Below, one piece after another: positions 7,664-15,862 of a DNA stretch of 39,365 bases. How positions within the stretch are numbered: the stretch's first letter is position 1; every line of letters begins with the position of its first letter. The notes beneath the pieces were generated by a model. That model was not told the DNA's origin, did no database searches, and saw nothing but the letters and a program-made list of their open reading frames with translations. The translations under genes and the position numbers were made by a program. This DNA comes from an uncultured Flavobacteriales bacterium (lineage in GTDB: Bacteria > Bacteroidota > Bacteroidia > Flavobacteriales_D > Parvicellaceae), in NCBI GenBank assembly GCA_905480225.1, contig CAJQPO010000029.1, forward strand, positions 1 to 39,365. Reading direction: 5' to 3'.

Positions 7664-9220
7664 TTATTTTTTGTCCATTATTTTTCCTGAGGGCACAATG
7701 AAATCAACAGAAGGTTTTAAGGATAAATTGAATGAGTCAACTGATTCTAAGTAAATAAATTCTGCATAAACATGCTCTTTCTTTATCGTTAAATTAACGT
7801 AACCGTGATCGGTTAAATTACAATGTCGAATATGAGGATTTAGTTGCAGGTAGCCATCTTGTGCTCTCAATACAGTCGCGCTATCTGTATGTTCGTCATA
7901 ATTAGAAGAATTAATACTCGGCACAATAAATTCTGAGGCAATTGTCTTCGTTCCAAGTGGTGTTTCTAAAGCAAAAGAACTGTGATAATCTCCCGTCATA
8001 AAAATTAAGTTGTCAATTTTATTATCGGCAATAAAATTCAATAGCTTGTTTCGTTCTGAAGGATAACCATCCCAGCCATCCATATACGGATGATGACCTT
8101 CTTCGGTAGGCACAAGCATAGGACCTAACGGAACTTGATTACCAATAATTTTCCATTTATGATTTTCTTTCAAAACTGATGTAAGCCAATTGTATTGTGG
8201 TTGGCCTAAGATCGACCTGGATTGATCTTGGTATTCTACATTTTCGTGGTCATAAATTTGAGCTGTTCTGCCCGATATTCTAGTATCTAGAATGACCAAA
8301 TTAATTAGGTTTCCAATAGAAAAAGAACGATATAATTTTTCTTTGGGTGCTCTTACTGGCATCCATTCGTAATAGGCTTGAATACCCGCATTTTTTCGAG
8401 ATGACCACTCCCCTTCTGTAGAGTCTTGGTGATTTTCTGCACCATCCATATATGAATTGTTGGCAATCTCATGGTCGTCCCAAGTTGTAATAAATGGTTT
8501 GTTTTGATGCGCTCGAATTAAATTTTTATCTAGCCTGTATAGTGCATATCGAGTTCTGTAATCTTGAAGTGAAATAAGTTCTTGAAGGGGCACATTTGTT
8601 CTTCCTAATGATGTATCTCCGTATGTTCCAGTACCGTATTCATAGATGTAATCACCTAAATGCACAATCAGGTCTATGTCTTCGTCATTTGCCATTGCAC
8701 CATAGGCATTAAAATGACCCCATTCATAATTACTGCAAGATGCGAACGCTATTTTCATCTTATCTGAAACTAATGGGAGTGTTTGCAATTTACCGGTAAT
8801 GGACGTTGCTTCTTTGTGCTGAAAACGATAAAAATATTCAGTTCCAGGTTTCAGGTTTTCAACATCTATCTTCAGCGTATAGTCATCATTAATAGTCGTG
8901 CTTTGTTCTCCAGTCTGTTCAATGGTTTTGAAGTTGGGATTTAATGAAATTTCCCACCGTATAGGGATGGTTTTACTCGGTGTTGTTAAAGTTATTCGTG
9001 TCCAGATGATCGCAGCGTTTTGTGTGGGGTCACCAGAGGCTACACCGTGATAAAATGGAGCGAGTGTCTCATCTAATTTTGACTTTAACATAGGATCAAT
9101 GCAAAGCGAATCTTGCATCAAAGGTTCGTCAGCATCCGTTCCTGATAATTTTTTATTGTCGACTGAACTACAAGAAGCAATAATGAATAAACTGATTGTG
9201 CCGATAAGGAAAGTACGCAT
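7664..9220 (-). CDS. PhoD-like alkaline phosphatase/phosphodiesterase lipoprotein
   Basis: The protein of about 518 residues has a lipoprotein signal (MRTFLIGTISLFIIASC, Cys17). The N-terminal beta domain of PhoD follows with FYHGVASGDPTQNAAIIWTR. Next is the metallophosphatase core: KIAFASCSN, then LIVHLGDYIYEYG (metal-ligand Asp), TTWDDHEIANNSY (DDHE motif) and, near the C-terminus, NLIFMTGDYHSS. PhoD enzymes release phosphate from phosphodiesters and monoesters and usually use Ca/Fe metal centres; they are often induced by phosphate starvation, but I see no clear Pho box here. The frame is open to a TTG at 9238, but the ATG at 9220 gives the standard lipoprotein signal. Length is normal for the family. 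The stop is 36 bp from the stop of the convergent tail-fibre-like gene. Confidence 0.9.
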   Translation of the reverse strand: MRTFLIGTISLFIIASCSSVDNKKLSGTDADEPLMQDSLCIDPMLKSKLDETLAPFYHGVASGDPTQNAAIIWTRITLTTPSKTIPIRWEISLNPNFKTIEQTGEQSTTINDDYTLKIDVENLKPGTEYFYRFQHKEATSITGKLQTLPLVSDKMKIAFASCSNYEWGHFNAYGAMANDEDIDLIVHLGDYIYEYGTGTYGDTSLGRTNVPLQELISLQDYRTRYALYRLDKNLIRAHQNKPFITTWDDHEIANNSYMDGAENHQDSTEGEWSSRKNAGIQAYYEWMPVRAPKEKLYRSFSIGNLINLVILDTRISGRTAQIYDHENVEYQDQSRSILGQPQYNWLTSVLKENHKWKIIGNQVPLGPMLVPTEEGHHPYMDGWDGYPSERNKLLNFIADNKIDNLIFMTGDYHSSFALETPLGTKTIASEFIVPSINSSNYDEHTDSATVLRAQDGYLQLNPHIRHCNLTDHGYVNLTIKKEHVYAEFIYLESVDSFNLSLKPSVDFIVPSGKIMDKK

Positions 9221-9316
9221 GAAGGATGATTTAAACAATTGATAATATAGGAATAAAAAGAACTCTTTTATCGAATTGTGCTTTTGCGCAGGGTTGCGCG
9301 ATCCAACTAAACAACC

Positions 9317-10777
9317 TTATAATTCATTGATATAATTCCCATAAAGATCCTGAAAACTGTATCCTTCTGTAATGCGTTCTTTACTTAATTTCTTGTATTC
9401 AACCAAAGCCCATAAAATAAGTTCTTTCGTGAAGTTTACTGCTTGTTTGGGCGTATCTGGTTGAAATTTCTGGATTAATAAATCTAAGGGCTTAATTCGT
9501 GCTAAATTGTTCTGATAGGCTTTGTCTTCGCTGTCATCCAACAATTCAAACCTGCCTTCTTCAAAAAACCAAGCCAAGACACCATCGTAAACTCCTTCAA
9601 CTTCTTCTTTCTCTAATTTCTCTATTTTTGGAAATAGGGTTGTAAATAAAGTTTTAGCGGCTTGACTAATTAAGTGATGTGCTACAAAATCGGCGCCTTC
9701 TTGTTCCCCCTCATAAACTAACTCAACTTTTCCTGTTATAGCAGGAATTACGCCCATGAAATCACTGAAACGAAGTGTTGTATGCCCGCTATTTTGAAGT
9801 ATTGCTCGTCGTTCAGCTGTACTAATAAGGTTTTCATAAGCTGTAATACTCATTCTGGCACTAATGCCACTTTTTTGGTCAATGTATTCACTTTTTCTAG
9901 CTTCAAATCCAATCTGCTCAAGCAAGTCTTTCGCTAATTCTGGAACAGCAATGTCACTAGAACGCAATTCTTTTTCCGCAGCTTCTTGGCTGGTAATTGT
10001 TTTGGCGACGGTCAGATTTTCTGGATAATGAGTCAAAATTTGGGACCCAATTCGGTCTTTTAACGGCGTAACGATACTTCCTCGGTTGGTATAGTCTTCG
10101 GGATTGGCTGTAAATACAAATTGCATATCTAGCGGCATTCTAAGTTTAAATCCTCTAATCTGCACATCGCCTTCTTCTAGAATGTTGAAAAGGGAGACTT
10201 GTATTCTGGCTTGTAAGTCTGGTAATTCATTAATTACAAAGATACACCTGTTCGCTCTTGGGATCATGCCAAAATGAATGACTCTATCGTCGGCATAACT
10301 CAATTTCAGATTTACTGCTTTTATGGGGTCTATGTCACCAATAAGATCAGCAACAGTAACGTCAGGTGTTGCTAGCTTCTCAAAGAAACGATCTATTCTA
10401 TGTACCCATGAGATGGGCGTTTTTTCGCCCATTTCATCTATTCGATTTTTTGCAAATCTACTTATAGGTGACATCGGATCATCATTAATCTCTGAACCTT
10501 CAATGATTGGCATCCATTCGTCCAATAGATGAGTAAGCTGTCTTGCTAACCTGGTTTTGGCTTGGCCGCGCAATCCAAGTAAGTTAATATTGTGCTTGGA
10601 TAATATGGCTCTTTCTAGTTCTGGTATGACCGTCTGTTCATAACCATGAATTCCTGAAAAAGTAGCATTTCTTGCCTGAAGCGCCTTAATTAAATTTTCT
10701 CGGAGCTCATCTTTTATACTTCTAGAACTATATCCAGCTTTTTTAAGCTCTCCTAAGGTTTTGATATTGTGTTGCAT
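9317..10777 (-). CDS. MoxR/magnesium-chelatase-type AAA+ ATPase
   Basis: In this 486-residue AAA+ ATPase the Walker A is GLRGQAKT (residues 68-75). The Walker B position reads CIFVINELPDL, with Asn183-Glu184 where DE is usual; sensor 1 lies in FTANPEDYTNRG (Asn225), and LKDRIG follows with the arginine-finger region. I recall this N-E form as common in this clade. The family is related to BchI/MoxR and normally works with a von Willebrand factor A partner as a chaperone-like machine that activates or inserts metal or cofactor into a target protein. The partner is encoded 4 bp upstream (10782-11900), so the two should be cotranscribed and translationally coupled. The target is unknown. There are no chlorophyll or cobalamin genes nearby, so a chelatase role is unlikely. 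Confidence 0.88.
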   Translation of the reverse strand: MQHNIKTLGELKKAGYSSRSIKDELRENLIKALQARNATFSGIHGYEQTVIPELERAILSKHNINLLGLRGQAKTRLARQLTHLLDEWMPIIEGSEINDDPMSPISRFAKNRIDEMGEKTPISWVHRIDRFFEKLATPDVTVADLIGDIDPIKAVNLKLSYADDRVIHFGMIPRANRCIFVINELPDLQARIQVSLFNILEEGDVQIRGFKLRMPLDMQFVFTANPEDYTNRGSIVTPLKDRIGSQILTHYPENLTVAKTITSQEAAEKELRSSDIAVPELAKDLLEQIGFEARKSEYIDQKSGISARMSITAYENLISTAERRAILQNSGHTTLRFSDFMGVIPAITGKVELVYEGEQEGADFVAHHLISQAAKTLFTTLFPKIEKLEKEEVEGVYDGVLAWFFEEGRFELLDDSEDKAYQNNLARIKPLDLLIQKFQPDTPKQAVNFTKELILWALVEYKKLSKERITEGYSFQDLYGNYINEL

Positions 10778-10781
10778 TTAT

Positions 10782-11900
10782 CTAATTCTTTTTTTTTCTA
10801 TTCATTTCATAGTCCTGAAAAATCATTTCACCTAAACCTTTGAGTCCAGTAAAGAATGCTTTTCCTTTATTGTGCGCAGTGAACTCATCTACAAAGGATT
10901 GCAGGTAGTTATCTCTTGCTATCATGAAGGTAGTAATTGGAATGTGTAATTTTCGAGCTTGTGCAGCCATTACGTAACATTTATTTACAATAAACTGGTC
11001 TAATCCATTGCTGTTTTTGTAATAGGTTCCATCTGGCATTCTGACACAGCTTGGTTTCCCATCTGTTATCATGAAAATTTGTTTGTTCGTATTTCTTTTA
11101 CGGCGCAATAAGTCCATTGCCAATTGAAGGCCAGCAACGGTGTTGGTATGATATGGCCCAACATTTAGATAAGGAAGTTCTTTTACACTAATTGGCCAAG
11201 CGTCATTTCCAAAAACCAGAATATCTAATGAATCCTTGCGGTACCTGGTGGTAATTAATTCAGCTAATGCCATGGCTACTTTTTTTGCTGGAGTAATTCG
11301 ATCCTCCCCATACAAAATCATACTATGGCTAATGTCGATCATTAAGACTGTGCTCATTTGTGATTTGTGGTGAACATCTTCAACAACCAAGTCTTTTTCT
11401 GTTAGACTAAAATCAGAAACACCATTATTTACCTGTGCATTTCTAATGCTCTCCGTCATAGAAATAGAATCTAAACCATCTCCGTATTGATATGGCCTGT
11501 AATCTCCGGTATGTTCATCTCCATTACCGCTGGATTTCGTTTTATGATTTCCAGTTCCTTTCTTTTTTATGTTTCCAAATATTTGTTCTAAAGCGCCTTT
11601 TCGAATGGCTTGTTCTGTTTTCGCTGTAATGGTCTTATTGCCAGTTCCGTCGGCCTTTAGTTCCTCTCTGATGTATCCTTTGGCCTTTAAGTCTTCTACA
11701 AAATCTTCTAAATTATAATTTAAGGTAGTGAGTCCATATTCTTTATCTAACGTGTCTAGCCAATCCAGTGCTTCCTCTAAGTCACCAGACGTATGTGTAA
11801 TTAATTCTTTGAATACATCAAAGAGTCGATCAAACGGCGTCTGATCCGGAGCTTCGTACTTTTCGAAGGCAAAACCTATTTTTCCACGATTTGAACTCAT
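10782..11900 (-). CDS. VWA-domain protein, partner of the MoxR-type ATPase
   Basis: This 372-residue protein has an N-terminal helical region of about 110 residues and a basic Gly/Lys linker (KKKGTGNHKTKSSGNG). A C-terminal von Willebrand factor A domain of about 190 residues follows. The metal-ion-dependent adhesion site is intact: MIDISHSM gives DxSxS at 189-193, TNTV supplies the Thr, and MITDGKPS the Asp. No signal peptide or membrane segment is present, so it is cytoplasmic. It is the first gene of a two-gene operon with the AAA+ ATPase, an arrangement typical of MoxR-VWA and chelatase I-D pairs. On the minus strand TAAATTCA (11905-11912) lies 4 nt before the ATG, echoing the short box-to-start spacing of other genes here. 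Confidence 0.87.
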   Translation of the reverse strand: MSSNRGKIGFAFEKYEAPDQTPFDRLFDVFKELITHTSGDLEEALDWLDTLDKEYGLTTLNYNLEDFVEDLKAKGYIREELKADGTGNKTITAKTEQAIRKGALEQIFGNIKKKGTGNHKTKSSGNGDEHTGDYRPYQYGDGLDSISMTESIRNAQVNNGVSDFSLTEKDLVVEDVHHKSQMSTVLMIDISHSMILYGEDRITPAKKVAMALAELITTRYRKDSLDILVFGNDAWPISVKELPYLNVGPYHTNTVAGLQLAMDLLRRKRNTNKQIFMITDGKPSCVRMPDGTYYKNSNGLDQFIVNKCYVMAAQARKLHIPITTFMIARDNYLQSFVDEFTAHNKGKAFFTGLKGLGEMIFQDYEMNRKKKN

Positions 11901-11904
11901 GAAT

Positions 11905-11912
11905 TGAATTTA
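11905..11912 (-). promoter_or_regulatory. Degenerate -7 box (TAAATTCA) before the VWA/MoxR operon
   Basis: TAAATTCA-ATTC-ATG on the minus strand resembles TAnnTTTG in six of eight positions and has the same 4-nt gap to the ATG as the box at 1914-1921. It is listed because of the spacing; AT-rich DNA gives many such partial matches. Confidence 0.3.
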
Positions 11913-12028
11913 GCGTTTTAATTAATCTTCTAACAATTGAAAAGGCAATTTAGTTTTTGGAATCAAAGTAAATGACACGAGCATTACTTAGATCGGATAA
12001 ATTAATATGAAAACAAACCAATTCACCC

Positions 12029-12036
12029 TACCTTTG
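12029..12036 (+). promoter_or_regulatory. -7 promoter box TACCTTTG of the first DEAD-box gene
   Basis: A perfect TAnnTTTG ends 20 nt before the TTG start at 12057. The transcript would carry a leader of about 16 nt containing the purine-rich AAGAGA, a possible weak ribosome site. Confidence 0.5.
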
Positions 12037-12056
12037 ACCAATATAAGAGACACGGA

Positions 12057-13169
12057 TTGGAAAATTTTAAGCAATTAGGTATAAGCCCAAATTTCATAAA
12101 AGGTTTGGCTGAATTAAATATTGTAGAGCCTACAGAAATTCAGAGAGAAGTTATACCGCTTCTATTAAATGATAGCATTGATTTAGTTGGACAGGCACAT
12201 ACAGGAACGGGAAAAACGGCTGCGTATGGTTTACCTTTGTTGCATCGAATCAATCCTAAGTTAGCATCTGTTCAGGCTTTGGTGTTGTGTCCTACCAGGG
12301 AACTTAGTCAGCAAGTAAAGAAACAGCTTTTTAAATTCACAAAATACACAGATAAGATTTTCTGTGAAGCTGTTTTTGGGGGGGCACAAATAGAGTTGCA
12401 AATAAGAGCGCTAAGTCGCCCAACGCATGTTCTTGTTGCAACTCCAGGCAGATTAATCGATTTAGTAAAGAGAAAAGCAATTGATCTTAGCCATGTCAGA
12501 ATGATTGTTTTGGACGAAGCAGACGAAATGCTGAGTATGGGTTTTAAAAATGAATTAGATGAAATTCTAAGCTTCTTAGCTTCGGCTGAGTCAAAATGGC
12601 TGTTCTCTGCAACAATCCCTTTAGAAATTAAACGTATCGTTGATGAGCACCTGTCATCCAATGCGCATAGGATAGAGATTAGCGGAAGAAACGTAGTAAA
12701 CAAGAATATTAGCCATCAATTTGTTATTGCGGATGAGATAGACAAGCTTGCCGTTGTGCTTCAATTTTTGAAATCTCGACCAAAAGAACGCGGTGTTGTT
12801 TTTTGTAAAACTAAATTGGCCACCCAAAAACTCGCGAAGCAACTGATTGCGAAAAACATTTCTGCAGATGGTATTCATGGTGATTTAAAACAGAAAGAAC
12901 GTGATAAGGTAATGAGAGGATTTAAAAATGGACAGTTAAGGCTATTGGTTGCCACAGATTTAGCTGCAAGAGGAATAGATATTGATTCCTTGGCTTTTGT
13001 ACTTCATTATCAGCTACCAGACAAAGAGGAGTATTATACGCATAGAAGTGGACGAACAGCAAGAGCGGGTAAAGATGGATTGTCTTTAGCTATTGTGTCC
13101 ACGCGTGAAATGAAACAATTGAGGTATTTTGAAAAAAAATTGGGTATTGCATTTTCTCAGATTCGTTAA
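12057..13169 (+). CDS. DEAD-box RNA helicase (short, core only)
   Basis: This 370-residue helicase consists of the two RecA-like domains and almost nothing else. Visible motifs are the aromatic F4 and Q motif (EPTEIQ), motif I AHTGTGKT (47-54), Ia PTRELS, Ib TPGRLID, II DEAD (153-156), III SAT (184-186), V ATDLAARGID and VI HRSGRTARAG. The usual basic C-terminal RNA-binding tail is missing, so specificity would come from partners or be general. The role is ATP-dependent RNA unwinding in ribosome assembly or mRNA turnover. No ATG is in a suitable place; the TTG at 12057 puts Phe4 and the Q motif at the standard distance. It diverges from the VWA/MoxR operon. Confidence 0.92.
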   Translation: MENFKQLGISPNFIKGLAELNIVEPTEIQREVIPLLLNDSIDLVGQAHTGTGKTAAYGLPLLHRINPKLASVQALVLCPTRELSQQVKKQLFKFTKYTDKIFCEAVFGGAQIELQIRALSRPTHVLVATPGRLIDLVKRKAIDLSHVRMIVLDEADEMLSMGFKNELDEILSFLASAESKWLFSATIPLEIKRIVDEHLSSNAHRIEISGRNVVNKNISHQFVIADEIDKLAVVLQFLKSRPKERGVVFCKTKLATQKLAKQLIAKNISADGIHGDLKQKERDKVMRGFKNGQLRLLVATDLAARGIDIDSLAFVLHYQLPDKEEYYTHRSGRTARAGKDGLSLAIVSTREMKQLRYFEKKLGIAFSQIR

Positions 13170-13195
13170 TGAGGTAGTTCAGTTTCATTTTCGAG

Positions 13196-13218
13196 AAGTT
13201 CTTCTTTAAAAAAGACTT
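13196..13218 (+). terminator. Weak hairpin after the DEAD-box gene
   Basis: About 27 nt after the stop, AAGTTCTTCTTT pairs with AAAAAAGACTT, with one bulge and one mismatch. It is a possible weak terminator; no T-tract follows. The remaining DNA to 13423 (about 200 bp) shows no gene, only a small GTGGAT/ATCCAC inverted repeat. Confidence 0.25.
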
Positions 13219-13423
13219 GATAAAGTTCTTAGCTGTGGATGGGCCTTGTCTATTAGCGCTTCATTCATTTTCAAAATCCACAAAAAAAGATAGGGTCTCG
13301 CTGCATTAAAATAGGACGACGGATTAAAAAAAATTTGAACGAGAATTGAAAATCCGCTCTTAGCATGGAAGTGAAAACAACAGGTGCAGATGATTTACTT
13401 TAACAATAAACTTCGATTCGATC

Positions 13424-13867
13424 TTAAATCTTTTTTACCTTGATGGCGTTAAGTCCTTTTAATCCTTTTTCAAGTTCATAAGTGACGTTGTCATTTTCTT
13501 TTATCTCATCCAACAAGCCGCTAACATGCACAAAGTATTTGTCTCCGGATTTGGTGTCTCTAATAAATCCGTATCCCTTAGAGTCGTCGAAAAAAGCTAC
13601 TTTTCCTGTCATGGGTTCGTCTTCTATTTCTTCTCTTTTCGGAACTCCTAGTTCAATGCTTTCAGCGTCAATGTCGACTTTTTTCGTTCGATCGGGAGGA
13701 GTATCGGTAATGTGTCCATTCTCATCAACATAAGCTAGCATGTTCTCCAGTCCACCACCTTTAGAGTTGGCTTTTCTTTCCTCCTTTTTTAATTGTTTTT
13801 CTTGCCGCTTTTTTAAACGTTTCTTCTCTTTTTCTTTTTTGTTAAACGTTTCTTGAGATCTAGCCAT
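13424..13867 (-). CDS. Cold-shock-domain protein with basic N-terminal extension
   Basis: In this 147-residue protein, residues 1-35 are a highly charged Lys/Glu helix (KEKEKKRLKKRQEKQLKKEE). A linker of about 50 residues follows, then one cold-shock domain from about residue 86. RNP1 is KGYGFI and RNP2 is YFVHVS, both intact, so single-stranded RNA/DNA binding is expected. Classic CspA proteins are about 67 residues; this extended form is common in Bacteroidota. The gene stands alone and is convergent with the DEAD-box helicase, with which a role in cold-adapted RNA remodelling could be shared (inference). The 218-bp upstream region could carry a long leader. Confidence 0.88.
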   Translation of the reverse strand: MARSQETFNKKEKEKKRLKKRQEKQLKKEERKANSKGGGLENMLAYVDENGHITDTPPDRTKKVDIDAESIELGVPKREEIEDEPMTGKVAFFDDSKGYGFIRDTKSGDKYFVHVSGLLDEIKENDNVTYELEKGLKGLNAIKVKKI

Positions 13868-14008
13868 TCATGTTCATTTTAAATTCATAATACCACTACG
13901 GTGTGGTTGTCGTATCTCTTAAATACTTACGTGCAATAACCGTTCAATCAAAATCAGAGGTTGTCGTCTAATGCACTGTAATTAATTGGAAAAATACTAA
14001 ATGTAAAG

Positions 14009-14027
14009 ATACAATTTTATATTGTAT
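14009..14027 (-). terminator. AT-rich hairpin downstream of the T9SS esterase gene
   Basis: ATACAAT-TTTAT-ATTGTAT is a perfect 7-bp stem with a 5-nt loop, about 60 nt past the esterase stop and about 140 nt upstream of the cold-shock gene, read in the same direction. It may be a weak terminator or a leader or operator element for the cold-shock gene; the stem is nearly all A/T. Confidence 0.3.
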
Positions 14028-14085
14028 TTGGTTATTGATTAAGTGGAATCGTCCTTAAAACTTGTGGGCGCGTGTCTGAGGGAAT

Positions 14086-15552
14086 TTAGAATCCAAACCT
14101 GATCAGTTGACTTGAGTTATGCGCATTGTTTCTGCAATTGACAATTATCAATGACGAGTTAAATTCTTTTAAATCAATTGGAATCAATTGATTAGAGCTG
14201 GAAATTGTAGAAATCAGCTTTCCGTCCACAGTAAATAAATTAATAAAAAGTAGGCGCTCAGTTTCATTCTCAATAAAGATTTGGTCTATACTTGGATTCG
14301 GATAAATTCGAAATGGCCGAGTTGTAAAATGAGCATTAAGTTCGGAAGTTGAATTAACTTCAATAGGTAGTGTTAGGGTGTCAAACGCTTTGATCTGATT
14401 TGATCCTGTAATTTCCAATGTGTCATATCCAGGATTGAGCCATTGAATCGTTACGCTATTTGTTGTCTGATTTATAATTGTGCCAAGGTTAAGTGAGACA
14501 CATAAACCGGACAATGAATCATCTGATGTAACGGTATAGGTACCTGTACTATTTAAAAAAGGTGCAAGGTCGCCATTGATGCTAGTCAATTTCGGTTTCA
14601 AGACTTCGTCATACATGAAGGACGCAGACTCTGAGAGTATGGTATCTAAATAGGCCGGATTTAAAAGCTCTGGTTCATGTCCAGCCCCTTCAAAAGGAAT
14701 CAATGAGCTCATCATTCCCATATTATCCATGCGCAACTTTAGTGGTTTGCTTCCATGGAGTAATGGGAATGCTGGAAAACTGAATGGGTGGTCAGAATTA
14801 TAGCTTACCGCGTCGTCTTCAACACCATGAAAAAGAATTACAGGTAAGAAATCATCACTTCTGTCACCGACAAAATTGGTGTCAAGCATGCCGCCCCAGC
14901 AAGCAAGGTATCCGTGAGCCAACACTTCATTGTTGCCGTGATTTGTGTTTCCAGATGAATACGGTCCTCCCAAGTCATTAGCGTCTAATCCAAATCCAAA
15001 ACCTGAGGCAGATGCTGGAATCTGATCAATATCCATAAATGCATTATGCAATGAAGAAATGGCTCCTGCGCTATTGCCGCTTATGATGATGTGATTGGTG
15101 TCAATGCCGTAAGTATGTTGTTCGTCAACCAGAAATCGCAATGCAGCTTGCAAGTCTTGAATAGCTCTATAAACGGCTCGCTCGGCACTTTCTGTGAATA
15201 GTGTGTTAAACCCAAGTCTATAGTTGATAGATGCGCAAATGTAGCCACGTTGTGCCCAGTAAGTGCAAAAGTCAGGAGCTGGCGGATTTAACTTATCTCC
15301 GATAAGATATCCACCTCCAAACTGAAACAACATTAAGGGGCGTGAAATTAACGTATCACCAAGAGGTTTGTAGAGGTCTAATTGATAGGTAATGTCTATC
15401 AGTGAGCCGTAAGGTCTTGCATTCTGGTAATCAATATTGTATAGGGCTTCTGTTGCAAATAATGAGTCTATGTATCTGGTGTGAGTACAAGTTTGACCGA
15501 AACAAGAGGATAGAATCAGTGTGAATAAGCCTATGGTATGTATGGTCTTCAA
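14086..15552 (-). CDS. Secreted alpha/beta-hydrolase (carboxylesterase-like) with T9SS sorting domain
   Basis: The 488-residue protein has a signal peptide (KTIHTIGLFTLILSSCFGQ). An alpha/beta-hydrolase follows: oxyanion-hole region FQFGGGYLIGD, INYRLGF, nucleophile elbow GNSAGA with Ser161, acid Asp246/247 in FHGVEDDAVSYN, and His292 in GAGHEPE. The fold matches carboxylesterase or feruloyl-esterase-type hydrolases of polysaccharide side groups or lipids; the substrate is not readable. Residues 330-400 are a beta domain. The last 75 residues, starting FRIYPNPSIDQIFIEN, are a T9SS type A sorting domain, so it is exported across the outer membrane and attached or released. No ATG precedes the signal peptide in frame; TTG at 15552 is used, right after a TTCATT stretch resembling a -7 box. 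GH106 and GH28 genes lie in the same window, but distant. Confidence 0.87.
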   Translation of the reverse strand: MKTIHTIGLFTLILSSCFGQTCTHTRYIDSLFATEALYNIDYQNARPYGSLIDITYQLDLYKPLGDTLISRPLMLFQFGGGYLIGDKLNPPAPDFCTYWAQRGYICASINYRLGFNTLFTESAERAVYRAIQDLQAALRFLVDEQHTYGIDTNHIIISGNSAGAISSLHNAFMDIDQIPASASGFGFGLDANDLGGPYSSGNTNHGNNEVLAHGYLACWGGMLDTNFVGDRSDDFLPVILFHGVEDDAVSYNSDHPFSFPAFPLLHGSKPLKLRMDNMGMMSSLIPFEGAGHEPELLNPAYLDTILSESASFMYDEVLKPKLTSINGDLAPFLNSTGTYTVTSDDSLSGLCVSLNLGTIINQTTNSVTIQWLNPGYDTLEITGSNQIKAFDTLTLPIEVNSTSELNAHFTTRPFRIYPNPSIDQIFIENETERLLFINLFTVDGKLISTISSSNQLIPIDLKEFNSSLIIVNCRNNAHNSSQLIRFGF

Positions 15553-15862
15553 ATGAATTTTAGGTTTAAGTTAAGGTTTATTACCTAAGTTATTTCGTAT
15601 TTTTCAATATTCAATTATTTTGAGTTGTTCGGTATTGGGATAATGCTATTTTTTCGGTTCGTGTGCTTGTTTGGGATTCGTTAATGTCTTTTTCCGTTTA
15701 CAATAAAATGTCCCATTGTGGGAATTTAATTCCATAAATGAGCAAATAAAGTAAATCATATAATTGCCTGATGTTATTTAAAATACTGCTTATCAGTACT
15801 TTATGAGAATGGCACAGCTGTGGTACTGTATGTGATTGTTCACTTCTGCTAAGTAAACAATT
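15553..15862. other. 310-bp divergent intergenic region with several inverted repeats
   Basis: No credible gene lies here. Visible structures are TCCCA-TTG-TGGGA (15711-15723), which overlaps GGAATT-T-AATTCC (15721-15733), and TACTG-CTTAT-CAGTA (15784-15798). The right arm of the latter, CAGTAC (15794-15799), can also pair with GTACTG (15823-15828) around the palindrome ACAGCTGT (15814-15821). The last group lies 35-80 nt before the adhesin start, in its probable leader or promoter, and could form mutually exclusive hairpins. Confidence 0.4.

Noticed and set aside
12308-12703. 131-codon minus-strand frame inside the DEAD-box gene
   Set aside because: It lies wholly within a helicase with all motifs intact; the product is compositionally like a translated antisense strand.
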